Part shown: positions 40,424-49,876 of the stretch, piece after piece
Position numbering within the stretch: the stretch's first letter is position 1
Layout: every line of letters starts with the position of its first letter
Assembly: GCF_042663885.1 (NCBI RefSeq)
Contig: NZ_JBHSXV010000001.1
Source of the DNA: Aquipuribacter hungaricus
GTDB lineage: Bacteria > Actinomycetota > Actinomycetes > Actinomycetales > JBBAYJ01
Length of the DNA stretch: 64,000 nucleotides
Strand: one strand, 5' to 3'
Program-made: the position numbers and the translations under genes
Notes under the pieces: generated by a model
Told to the model about the DNA's origin: nothing
The model's database searches: none
The model's input: the letters and a program-made list of their open reading frames with translations, nothing else

Positions 40424-43400
40424 ATGAGCTTCACCCACCTGCACGTGGCCTCGGGCTACTCGCTGCGCCACGGGGCCTCCACGCCCGCGGCGCTCGTGTC
40501 CCGGGCCGCGGAGCTCGGCATGGACGCGCTCGCGCTCACCGACCGCGACGGCTGCTACGGCGCCGTCAAGTTCGCGACCGCGTGCGCCGCCGCCGGGATC
40601 GACCCGATCCTCGGCGTCGACCTCGCGGTCGAGCCGTCGGGCCTGCTCGGCGGGCTGCCCTCGTGGGCGGACCCGTCGGCGGGGGCGGGCCGCGGGACCG
40701 GCGCGCGGCGCAGCCCTGCCCGCGGCGGGGCGCAGGTGGACCCCCGCCACCCCCGCGTCACCGTCCTCGCGCTGGCCGCCGACGCCACCACCGGCCTGCC
40801 CGCCGCGGCCGGGTGGGCGCAGGTGTGCCGGCTCGTCAGCGCCACCCACGCCCGCGGCACCCGCGGCAGGCCCGTGGCCACCGAGGAGCTCGTGGCCGCG
40901 CACGCGGTCGACACCTCCGGCGTCTCCGGGCTGGTCGGCGCGGACGGCCGGCGGGGGACCGGGGCGCCGGCCCTGGCCGTGCTGCTCGGCCCGCAGTCCG
41001 AGGTCGGCCGCGCGGTGCTCGCCCGCCGCGACGACCTGGCGGTGGCCCTGCTGCGGCGCTGGCAGCAGGCGCTGCCGCCGGGCAGCCTGCACGTGGAGGT
41101 CGTCCACCACCGCAGCCGCCGCGACACCCCCGGCAGCGTGGGGCTCGCCGGGCGGATGCTCGCGGTCGCCGACGCCGCGGGCGTGCCGGTGGTGCTGACC
41201 AACGCCGTGCGCCACGTCGACCCCGACCAGGGGCTCGTGGTCGACGTCCTCGACGCCGCCCGCCGCCTGGTCGCCCTCGACCCCCGCCACCTGGACCGGA
41301 CCACGTCCGCCGGCCACCTCGCCGCCCCGGACGACATGGCCCGGCGCGCCCGCGAGGTCGCCGACGTCGCCGCCGCCCTGCCCGGCTCGGACACCGGCCG
41401 GGGTGCCGCGGCGACCGCCTCGCGGCTGCTGGGCACCACCGCGGCGCTCGCGGACCGGTGCCGGCTGGACCCGGCGGCGGACCTGTCCGTCGGCTCGGTC
41501 CACCTGCCCGAGGCGGAGGTGCTCGGCTACCCCGCCACGACCGACCTGCAGGCCGTGCTCGCCGGGCGCTGCCGCGAGGGCCTGGACCGGCTCTACGGCG
41601 GGCGCACCGTCCGCTCGCCCGTGGGCCCGGTCGGCCCCGCCGCGATCGAGGCGCGCCTGCACGACGAGCTCGCCGTGGTCGACCAGCTCGGCTTCGCCGG
41701 GTACTTCCTCACCGTCGCCCAGGTGTGCGACCTCACCCGCGACCTCGGCATCCGGGTCGCGGCGCGCGGGTCCGGCGCCGGCAGCCTGGTGTGCCACGTC
41801 CTGGGGATCAGCGGGGTCGACCCGGTCCGGCACGGCCTGCTCATGGAGCGGTTCCTGTCCCCGCTGCGGGCCACGCTTCCCGACGTCGACGTCGACGTGG
41901 AGTCCGACCGCCGCATGGAGGTCTACGACGCCGTCCTGGCGAGGTTCGGCGCGGACCGGGTGACGTGCGTGTCGATGATGGACACCTACCGGGTCCGCCA
42001 CGCGGTCCGCGACGTCGGGGCGGCGCTCGGCATGCCGCCCGGCGAGGTCGACGCCATCGCCACCGCGTTCCCCCACATCCGTGCCCGCGACGCCCGCAAG
42101 GCCATCGAGGAGCTGCCCGAGCTGCGCGCCTCCGGCCTCGGCAGCGCCGACCTCGAGGGGTTCTTCGACCTCGTCGAGGGCGTCGACGGCCTGCCGCGCC
42201 ACGTCGCGCTCCACCCGTGCGGGGTGATCCTGTCCGACGCCGGCCTGCTCGACCGGACCCCGGTCGAGCCCAGCTACGACGGCTACCCGATGACCCAGCT
42301 CGACAAGGACGACGTCGAGGAGGTCGGCCTGCTCAAGCTCGACGTGCTCGGCATCCGGATGCAGTCGGCCATGGCCCACGCCACCGCCGAGATCCAGCGG
42401 GTCGACGGGGTCCACATCGACGTCGACGACCGCGAGCAGGTCCCGCTCGACGACCCGGACACCTACGCCCTCATCCGGACCACCCGCACGCTCGGCGTCT
42501 TCCAGATCGAGTCGCCCGGCCAGCGCGAGCTCGTCGGCAAGTTCGCCCCGGACTGCTTCGAGGACATCGTCACCGACATCTCGCTGTTCCGGCCGGGGCC
42601 GGTCAAGTCCGACATGGTCACCCCGTTCCTGCGCGCCCGGCAGGGCTGGAACGCCCCGGAGTACCTGCACCCGGACCTCGAGCCGGTGCTCGCGGAGACC
42701 TACGGCGTCGTCGTCTTCCACGAGCAGGTCATCCGGATCGTCTCGGTGACCACCGGCTGCACCCTCGCCGAGGCCGACGAGACCCGCCGGGCGATGGGCT
42801 CGCGCGAGGGCCAGGCGGCGGTCAAGGAGTGGTACGTGCCGACGGCCGTGCGCCGCGGCTACACCCCGGACACCGTGTCCCGGTTCTGGGAGGTGCTCAA
42901 GGCGTTCGCGTCGTTCGGCTTCTGCAAGGCCCACGCCGCGGCGTTCGCCCTGCCGACCTACCAGTCGGCCTGGCTCAAGCGGCACCACCCGGCGGCGTTC
43001 CTGTCCGGGGTGCTCACCCACGACCCCGGGATGTACCCCAAGCGGTTGCTGCTCGACGACGCCCGCCAGCTCGGCATCGCCGTGCTGGGCCTGGACGTCA
43101 ACGCCTCCGACGGCACCTACCGGGTGGAGAAGGTCGCCCCCTGGGACGAGCCGCCGCCGGAGGTCATGGGCGAGCCCGCCCGCCGGGCGCCGACGCTGCC
43201 GGGGCTGCCCGACGGGCGCGAGTACGGCATCCGGCTGTCCCTCGCCGACGTCAAGGGCATCTCCTCCGCAGAGGTGGACCGCATCGTCGCGGGGCGGCCG
43301 TACGGCTCGCTCGCCGACTTCTGGCACCGGGCCGGGGTCTCGCGCCCCGTCGTGGAGCGGCTCGTCATGGCCGGCGCGTTCGACGAGCTGTACGGGCTGA

Positions 43401-44537
43401 CCGGACGGGTGCACCGGGCCGGGCCCGGCGGCGGGGCGGGCTACCAGCTGCCCAGCCGGCGGCGCGGCCGGGTGACCCGCCGCGACCTGCTGCTGCAGGT
43501 GGCCGAGGCTCGACCGCTGGAGCCGCTCGGCGGCCGGCGGCGGCGGTCGCGGGGTGGCCCGGGCGGCCGTGGGCCGCGGCGGTGCGCCGGTGGTGCGCCG
43601 CGGCACGGCCGGCACCGCCGGGGCGGTGGCGCCGGAGCCGGAGACCCAGCTGACCTTCGACCTGGGCGACGCCCCCGACGAGACCGAGAGCACCGAGCTG
43701 CCGGACATGACCAGCGCCGAGCGGGTCGTCGCCGAGCTCGACGTGCTCGGCCTCGACGCCTCCCGGCACGTCCTCGACTTCTACCAGCCGCTGCTGGAGG
43801 CGCTCGGCGTCACGCGCTGCCCGGACCTGGTCGGGCAGCGCAGCCAGAGCGAGCTGCTCGTCGCCGGGGTCAAGGTCGCCACCCAGACCCCGCCCATCCG
43901 CTCCGGGCGCCGGGTCGTGTTCCTCACCCTCGACGACGCGACCGGGCCCGTGGACGCGACGTTCTTCGAGGACGTCCAGGGCCCGTACGCCGCCACGGTG
44001 TTCCACTCCTGGCTGCTGCTCGTGCGCGGGGTGCTGCGCCGGACCGGGCCGCGCGGGGTGTCGCTGCGCGCGACCGGGGCGTGGGAGCTGCCGGCGCTGT
44101 GGTCCTGCTGGAAGGACGGCGGGCTCGAGGCGGTCCACGCCGTGCTCGAGCAGGTGCCGGCCGGCTTCGACGACGACCCCGCCCGCCTGGGGGCCGCGGT
44201 CACCGGCGCCGCCGCGAGCCGGGCGAGCCGTCCGGTGCTCGCCCGGCCGCCGACGGGCCCCAGCGCCCACCCCGTCGGGCTGCCGCTGGTCGGCGGTGGC
44301 GGGGGAGGACCGGAGGAGGAGCGCGAGGGTGCCGGCGGCATGGGCGGCGGCAGGCGCCGGGTGCTGGTGCACGCCAGCGGGTTCCGGCAGTCCCCGTACG
44401 CGGACATCAAGCCGGCCGGGGTCAGCGGGACCGAGCCGCGCAAGCTCGCCGAGGAGGCCGCCGCCAAGCGGGCCCGCGGTGCCGCCGACGCCCCGCGCCG
44501 GCTGTGGCACTCCAGCCAGGGGAGCCCCGGCCGGTGA
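40424..44537 (+). CDS. dnaE2: Error-prone DNA polymerase DnaE2, with 1-bp insertion near 43507
   Basis: An N-terminal PHP domain (THLHVASGYSLRHGASTP, then ALTDRDGCYGAVKF) leads to the C-family polymerase core: GSGAGSLVCHVLG, the catalytic Asp cluster in LPDVDVDVESDRR, FQIESPGQRELV, KAFASFGFCKAHAAAFA. After LLLQVAE the frame is lost; removing one G near 43507 restores LDRWSR and the rest, including the OB fold (FLTLDDATGPVDATFFED) and the typical end PRRLWHSS. Corrected length is 1370 residues. DnaE2 carries out damage-induced mutagenic synthesis with partners ImuA'/ImuB in mycobacteria. ATG 40424 follows GAGGA. Confidence 0.9.
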
Positions 44538-44589
44538 GGGCGTCCCGCGGGGTCGCCGCGTCCCAGGCCCGGCCGACGGTCCGTGCTCG

Positions 44590-44595
44590 TAGGCT
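44590..44595 (+). promoter_or_regulatory. Predicted -10 element of the methyltransferase gene
   Basis: TAGGCT, 6 nt before GTG 44602. Confidence 0.55.
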
Positions 44596-44601
44596 GTCGG
44601 C

Positions 44602-45369
44602 GTGCCCGACCCCACCGTCCAGCGACGCGACCGGCGCCCCGGCCGCTCGGAGCTGCGCCTGGACGCCGTCGCGGCCCTCGTCGTCCCGCTGCTGGAGGTC
44701 CGCGCCCCCGACGGCGGCCCCGCCCTGGTCGTCGACCTCGGCGGCGGCACCGGCGCCCTGTCGGTCGAGCTGGCCCTGCGCGGGCACGACGTCGTCGTCG
44801 TCGACCCCAGCCCCGACGCGCTCGCCGCGCTGGACCGGCGCGCCCGCGAGGCCGGTGTCGGCGACCGGGTCAGCGGCCACCAGGGCGACGCCCGCGCCCT
44901 GCCCACGCTGTGCCGCGGCCCCGTGGACCTGCTGCTGTGCCACGACGTGCTCGAGCTCGTCGACGACCCCGCCGCCACGCTCGCCGAGGTCGCCGCGGCG
45001 ATGCGCCCCGGGGCGGTCCTCAGCCTGCTCACCGCCCAGCGCAGCGGGGCCGTCGCCCTGCGCGCGGCGATGGGACGGGTCGAGGAGGCCCTGGCGGTCC
45101 TCACCGACGCCCACGGTCGCAGCGGCCCGGACGACCTGCTGCAGCGGCGCCTGGACGTCGCCGCCACCGCCGCCCTGCTCGACGGGGCGGGCCTGGACGT
45201 CGTGGCGGTCACCGGCGTGCCGGTCCTCGCCGACCTGGTCCCCGAGGCCGCCCTCGACTCCTCCCCGCGCGGGCGCGACGCGCTGCGCCGGCTCGAGGCG
45301 GCCGCGGCGGGCTCGCTGGAGCTGCGTGGCCTGGCGTCCCACCTGCACTGGCACGCCGTCCGGCGCTGA
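44602..45369 (+). CDS. Class I SAM-dependent methyltransferase
   Basis: Encodes 255 residues. VVDLGGGTGALSVELA is motif I, VVVVDPSPDALAAL the ribose-binding acidic strand, and LLLCHDVLELVDDPAATLAE motif IV region, as in SmtA/CmoM-like enzymes. The substrate cannot be told. It has its own -10 and lies between dnaE2 and dinB; a tRNA or small-molecule methylation is as likely as a repair role. Confidence 0.85.
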   Translation: MPDPTVQRRDRRPGRSELRLDAVAALVVPLLEVRAPDGGPALVVDLGGGTGALSVELALRGHDVVVVDPSPDALAALDRRAREAGVGDRVSGHQGDARALPTLCRGPVDLLLCHDVLELVDDPAATLAEVAAAMRPGAVLSLLTAQRSGAVALRAAMGRVEEALAVLTDAHGRSGPDDLLQRRLDVAATAALLDGAGLDVVAVTGVPVLADLVPEAALDSSPRGRDALRRLEAAAAGSLELRGLASHLHWHAVRR

Positions 45370-45411
45370 CGTGACGGGCCCCCGGGTGCCCACCCCGACC
45401 AGGGCGCTCCC

Positions 45412-46674
45412 GTGAGCCGCCGGCAGGTCGGGCGCGCCGACGGCCGCGCCGCCGCGCTGGGGCTGACCGGCGACGACACCGGCTGCACCGTGCTGCACGC
45501 CGACATGGACGCCTTCTACGCCTCGGTGGAGCTGCGCAGCCGCCCGGAGCTCAAGGGGCTGCCGGTCATCGTGGGCGGGGGCACGCGCGGCGTCGTGCTG
45601 TCCGCGACCTACGAGGCCCGCCGCAGCGGGGTCCACGCCGCCATGCCGATGGGCCGGGCGCGACGGCTGTGCCCGCAGGCCGTGATCATCCAGCCGAGCC
45701 ACGGCCAGTACGCCGAGGTGTCGCGCGGCGTCATGGAGGTGTTCCGCTCCATCACGCCGGCCGTCGAGCCGCTGAGCCTCGACGAGGCCTTCCTCGACGT
45801 CTCGGGCGCCCTCCGGCGCCTGGGCAGCCCGAGCGCCATCGCCACCGCCCTGCGCGACCGGATCGCCGACGAGCAGGGCATCACGGTGTCCGTCGGGGTC
45901 GCCGCGTCCAAGTTCGTCGCCAAGCTCGCCAGCTCGGCGGCCAAGCCCGACGGTCTGCTCGTGGTCGGGGTGGCCGACACCGTGCCGTTCGTCCACTCCC
46001 TGCCGGTGGCCGACCTGTGGGGCGTCGGGCCCAAGACCCACGAGGTGCTCACCCGGCTCGGCCTCACCACGGTCGCCGACCTCGCCCACACCCCGGTCCG
46101 CACGCTCGAGCGCGCCCTCGGCCAGGCCCAGGGCGCCCACCTGCACGAGCTGGCCTGGGGCCGGGACCCGCGCAGCGTGGTCCCCGAGACCCGCGGCAAG
46201 AGCATCAGCGCCGACGAGACCTTCTCCCGGGACGTCGACGACCCCCGGGTCGTCCACCGCGAGCTCCTCCGGCTGTCCGAGCGGGTCGCCGCCCGGGTCC
46301 GCGGCGAGGGGATGGTGGCCCGGACCGTGGTCCTCAAGGTCCGGTTCGCGGACTTCACCACCATCACGCGAAGCAGGACCCTGCGGCAGCCGACCGACCT
46401 CGGCCGCGACGTCCACGCCGCCGCCGTGCAGGCCTTCGACGGGCTCGGCCTGGACCGCGCGCGCATCCGCCTGGTGGGGGTCAAGGCCGAGGGGCTCCAG
46501 CCGCTGGAGACCGCGCCGCTGCAGCTGGAGCTGGGGGCGCCGGAGCACGGCTGGCGGGACGCCGAGCGGGCCGTCGACGACCTCAGCCGGCGCTTCGGCG
46601 CGGGCGTCGTGAGGCCCGGGACGCTCGTCGACCGCAAGTCCGCCGGACGGGCGCACGAGGCCGGGCACCACTGA
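45412..46674 (+). CDS. dinB: DNA polymerase IV (Y family)
   Basis: Encodes 420 residues. HADMDAFYASVE and SLDEAFLDVSG carry the catalytic Asp and Asp-Glu pairs, GVAASKFVAKLAS the finger/palm contact, and LWGVGPKTHEVLTRLG the helix-hairpin-helix of the thumb. The little-finger domain ends near DDLSRRFG, followed by a short tail without an obvious beta-clamp motif. All catalytic residues are present, so this is an active translesion polymerase, unlike ImuB. No LexA box was seen directly upstream. Confidence 0.93.
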   Translation: MSRRQVGRADGRAAALGLTGDDTGCTVLHADMDAFYASVELRSRPELKGLPVIVGGGTRGVVLSATYEARRSGVHAAMPMGRARRLCPQAVIIQPSHGQYAEVSRGVMEVFRSITPAVEPLSLDEAFLDVSGALRRLGSPSAIATALRDRIADEQGITVSVGVAASKFVAKLASSAAKPDGLLVVGVADTVPFVHSLPVADLWGVGPKTHEVLTRLGLTTVADLAHTPVRTLERALGQAQGAHLHELAWGRDPRSVVPETRGKSISADETFSRDVDDPRVVHRELLRLSERVAARVRGEGMVARTVVLKVRFADFTTITRSRTLRQPTDLGRDVHAAAVQAFDGLGLDRARIRLVGVKAEGLQPLETAPLQLELGAPEHGWRDAERAVDDLSRRFGAGVVRPGTLVDRKSAGRAHEAGHH

Positions 46675-46770
46675 AGTCGCACCGGCGTTGCACCGATGGG
46701 ACCACCGGGTGCCGCGGCCTCCGCCGCGTGTCTATCCTTACCCCACCGACAGAGAGCCAGGAGGTCAGCG

Positions 46771-47163
46771 GTGCCGCTCTCCGACCACGAGCAGAAGCTC
46801 CTCGCGCAGATGGAGCAGGCGCTCTATGCCGAGGACCCCAAGTTCGCCACCACCCTCACCGGGCGGCAGCGGGGTGTGGGCTCGGTCTCTCGCGCGCTCG
46901 TCGCCGTCGCGTCCGTCGCCGTCGGCCTCACCCTCATCATCGTCGGGATCTCGATCGGCCAGCTCTGGCTGAGCGTCATCGGCTTCGTCGTGATGTTCGG
47001 CGGGGTCGTCTTCGCGGTGGCCGCGCCCCCCGCCCGCACCGTGCCTGACACACCGTCCCGCGGCGGCAGCAGCCGGAGCGGCCCCGCCCCCCGGGCGAAG
47101 TCGTCCTTCGTGCAGCGCATGGAGGAGCGGTGGGAGCGCCGCGCCGACGGCGGCGGGCTCTGA
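46771..47163 (+). CDS. DUF3040 membrane protein
   Basis: Encodes 130 residues. PLSDHEQKLLAQMEQAL opens the protein, the DUF3040 signature; two adjacent hydrophobic helices (about 37-77) and a basic C-terminal region ending in ERWERR follow. It is widespread in actinobacteria near mraZ (Rv2169c by position) and of unknown function. GTG 46771 has AGGAGG 6-7 nt upstream, and TATCCT at 46733-46738 is a likely -10. Confidence 0.88.
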   Translation: MPLSDHEQKLLAQMEQALYAEDPKFATTLTGRQRGVGSVSRALVAVASVAVGLTLIIVGISIGQLWLSVIGFVVMFGGVVFAVAAPPARTVPDTPSRGGSSRSGPAPRAKSSFVQRMEERWERRADGGGL

Positions 47164-47182
47164 CCGCAGGCTCCTGCACCAC

Positions 47183-47211
47183 CTGACCCCCGGCCCCTGG
47201 TCGGGGGTCAG
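47183..47211 (+). terminator. Strong hairpin terminator after the DUF3040 gene
   Basis: CTGACCCCCG (47183-47192) and CGGGGGTCAG (47202-47211) form a perfect 10-bp stem with a 9-nt loop, 20 nt past the stop, then GTTCG. The T tract is weak. Confidence 0.72.
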
Positions 47212-47300
47212 TTCGTGCGTGCTCCGGGACGGTCGATGACGCCCCGTCCTGGGGGGCACGCGGTGACGACGGGTGCTCCGGTTCACCGACCGGGCGCCGA

Positions 47301-47526
47301 ACCGGCCCGACGATCTCGGGCTCGCTCGCGCTCCGTGCGCCCGATTGGGTGAACCGGCCCAGCGATCTCGGGCTCTCTCGCACCGGGTCCGACCCGGCCC
47401 GGCTATCTCGGGTCCGCTCGCTCTTCCTACGCCGGTCCCGGTGAACCGGCCCGATGATCTCGGGCCCGCTCCCGCCCCGTGCGCCCGTCCGGGTGGACCG
47501 GCCCGACGATCTCGGGCCCGCTCGCA
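47301..47526. repeat. Five-copy stem-loop repeat array between convergent genes
   Basis: Cores start at 47301, 47353, 47392, 47445 and 47497 (steps 52, 39, 53, 52). Each resembles ACCGGCCCGACGATCTCGGG followed by CTCGCTCGC. Within the core GCCCGA pairs with TCGGGC around a 5-nt loop. Three copies are perfect hairpins; copies 2 and 3 are weaker. The rest of the 415-bp gap holds only the DUF3040 terminator. No gene seen. Confidence 0.85.
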
Positions 47527-47578
47527 CCACGGCCCGGCCCGGGAGTCCCCGGTCAGCCCCGGCCCCCGGCAGCGCGCC

Positions 47579-49876
47579 TCAGCGCACGCGCTCGGCCGCC
47601 CGCTGCCGCTGGGGCGCGTCGGTGACCGGCGTCGGCGAGGGGAACCACGTGGCCCCGAGCCGCTGCAGCCGGTCCCGCCGGGCGGACACGGCGGCCAGCA
47701 CCGTCCGCACCTCCTCCTGCCCCCGCTCCGGCGACACCGGCTCCACCGCGTAGAGCGCGCGCTCGCACCCCTCGGACAGCCGCGCCAGGGCCTCGCGGGC
47801 GGCGGGGTCCAGCCGCTCCCGGTGCAGCAGGTCGGCCACCTGCTCGCGCACCGTGCGTCCGTCGGGCAGGGCGCCCCGGTCGGCCAGGCGTTCCAGCAGC
47901 TCGGTCCACAGCGCCACCGCTGTGGCCGCGTCGTCGCCCGCCGCCCCGGCCAGGCGCCGCCGGCTGCGCCACCAGCGCCACGCCCGCGGCAGCGCCAGCG
48001 CCAGCGCGGCGACCCCGAGGCCCAAGAGCACCTGCAGCACGGGGACACCCACGGCGGCCACGCGCTCCCACACGCTGTCCTCAGCGCCGGCGCCGGCCGC
48101 CGCGCTGTCGCGGGGGCGGTCCTCCGGCGGCAGCGGGGCGGCCTGCGACGGTGCCGTCGACGGCTGCGCGGGCGCCGGGTCGGACTGCGGCACGGCCCAG
48201 GCGGGCGGCTGGCCGGTGCGGGTGCCGGGGGTCGGCTCGAAGCGGACCCAGCCGACGCCCTCGAAGTACAGCTCGGGCCAGGCATGGGCGTCGTCGGCGC
48301 GGATCTCCCAGCGACCGGGCTCGACCTCCTCGCCGGGCAGGAAGCCGATGGCCACTCGTGCGGGGATGTCGAGCGAGCGGGCCATGAGCGCCATCGTCGA
48401 GGCGAACTGCACGCAGTAGCCCCGGCGGTCGGCGAGGAAGGCCTCGACGGCGTCGCGGTCGGTGGTGTCCGGCGCGTCGAGGGAGTACGTGAACCCGCCG
48501 GTGTTGCGGAACCACTGCTGCAGGGCCAGCGCCTGGTCGTAGCGGGTCTCGGCGCCGGCGACCTCGACCACCCGGCGCGCCTCGTCGAGCACCACCTCCG
48601 ACATCGACCCCGGCAGCTCGGTCCACACCGGGTCGATGTCGTCCCCCTGGCCCTGCGCCAGCTGGGACGGGTCGGGGCTGATGTCGTAGGAGCTCACCTG
48701 GTAGGTGAGGTCTTCGGTCGTGGCGTCGGTGGCCCCGACGGTCAGGGTCCGCGGGTCGACGACCCAGCGGCCCTCGACGTCGACGGTGGCGGCCGGGTAG
48801 GGCAGCGGCAGGTAGCCCTGGACGAGGGGGCCCACCGCGACGGAGGTGCTCACGGCCTCCGCGGCCGACAGGACCGCCGGGGAGGTCCCGGGCGGTGCCG
48901 GCATGCCCTCGGACACGTCGGCCCCGGTGGGCACGGTGCCCTGCGAGTACTCCCACAGGGCCCCGTCGAAGGTGTCCGCCGTGACCAGCCGCAGCGGGTC
49001 GGGGTCCTCGTCGGTGGTGCTGTAGCTGATGAGGACGGTGTCGTCCTGGGTCTGCAGGTCCTCGCGGATGTCGAGGAACGGGTTGACCGACGTCAGCCCC
49101 TCCTCGCCCCCGCCGCCGAACCGGTCGGTGACCATGGCCTGCAGCCGCTCGCCGCCGGAGCCGGGCACGACGAGCGGCAGCAGGGCACCGACCGCCAGCG
49201 CCACGGCGGCGGTGCTCGCGGCCACCACGGCGAGCTCTTCGCCGACCCCGGACGACGCGTCCTGCCCGCCGCGGGTGCGCCGGCCCAGCACCGCCCCCCA
49301 GCCGCGGACCCGGGCGTCGGCGTCCACGAGGGTGAGCCCGAGGTAGCCCAGGCCCGCGGAGAGGAAGCCGAGCAGGCCCACGCCGTCCGGTGCGAGCGCC
49401 GTGGCGACGCAGACGACGAGCAGGAGCGGCAGCCCGGCCGCCCCCGGACGGCGCAGCGGGCCCGCGACCGCCGCGGTGACCACGGCGACGAGCCCCGCGG
49501 CGAGGGTGACGAGCGTGGTGATGCCGGCGTCGGTCGGCGCCGGCGGCAGCACGGCCTGCGCGGTGACGACGCCGCTGCGCGTGAGGATCTCCAGCGCCCG
49601 CAGGCTCGACGGCGTGGGGACGAACCCGCCGAGCGCCGCCTGGGAGGGCACGAGCAGCGCGGTGGCGATGACGAGCGCCGCCAGCGCGCCGGCCGGCACG
49701 CCGAGCCAGCGGGGGAGCCCCCCGGCGGCCACCCCGGCGCCGGCCAGCCCGACGGCCGCGACGACGAGCACCACCGGCTGCAGCCAGTCCCGGTCCGCGA
49801 GCAGCGGCGACAGGCTGAGCATGGTCATGACGGTCGCCACCGAGGCGAGCAGCGCCGCGCGCACGTCCCGGGTCAT
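47579..49876 (-). CDS. TgpA-like transglutaminase-domain membrane protein
   Basis: Encodes 765 residues. Six or so N-terminal helices (residues 5-220), then an extracellular region with a transglutaminase core: RRGYCVQFASTMALMARSL gives the Cys, DDAHAWPELY the His, and WVRFEPTPG the third residue region. A Pro/Ala linker, one membrane helix near 625-645 and a cytoplasmic DUF4129-like tail follow. It is the last gene of the MoxR-DUF58-TgpA operon. It may be a peptidase or crosslinking enzyme at the cell surface. ATG 49876 overlaps the DUF58 stop (ATGA). Confidence 0.88.
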   Translation of the reverse strand: MTRDVRAALLASVATVMTMLSLSPLLADRDWLQPVVLVVAAVGLAGAGVAAGGLPRWLGVPAGALAALVIATALLVPSQAALGGFVPTPSSLRALEILTRSGVVTAQAVLPPAPTDAGITTLVTLAAGLVAVVTAAVAGPLRRPGAAGLPLLLVVCVATALAPDGVGLLGFLSAGLGYLGLTLVDADARVRGWGAVLGRRTRGGQDASSGVGEELAVVAASTAAVALAVGALLPLVVPGSGGERLQAMVTDRFGGGGEEGLTSVNPFLDIREDLQTQDDTVLISYSTTDEDPDPLRLVTADTFDGALWEYSQGTVPTGADVSEGMPAPPGTSPAVLSAAEAVSTSVAVGPLVQGYLPLPYPAATVDVEGRWVVDPRTLTVGATDATTEDLTYQVSSYDISPDPSQLAQGQGDDIDPVWTELPGSMSEVVLDEARRVVEVAGAETRYDQALALQQWFRNTGGFTYSLDAPDTTDRDAVEAFLADRRGYCVQFASTMALMARSLDIPARVAIGFLPGEEVEPGRWEIRADDAHAWPELYFEGVGWVRFEPTPGTRTGQPPAWAVPQSDPAPAQPSTAPSQAAPLPPEDRPRDSAAAGAGAEDSVWERVAAVGVPVLQVLLGLGVAALALALPRAWRWWRSRRRLAGAAGDDAATAVALWTELLERLADRGALPDGRTVREQVADLLHRERLDPAAREALARLSEGCERALYAVEPVSPERGQEEVRTVLAAVSARRDRLQRLGATWFPSPTPVTDAPQRQRAAERVR

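Noticed and set aside
40424..45415. Single 1663-residue frame from dnaE2 through the methyltransferase gene
   Set aside because: After about 43507 the translation turns to Arg/Gly/Pro noise. The real DnaE2 C-terminus and the methyltransferase are in other frames. It is a read-through created by the 1-bp insertion.
46688..46738. TTGCAC as -35 paired with TATCCT before DUF3040
   Set aside because: The spacer would be 39 bp, far from the usual 16-19 bp.
47183..47211. Riboswitch or small RNA at the DUF3040 end
   Set aside because: A simple perfect stem directly after a stop codon between convergent genes is better explained as a terminator.
47301..47526. CRISPR array
   Set aside because: Repeats are imperfect, spacing is irregular (39-53 bp), two linkers resemble each other, and there are no cas genes.
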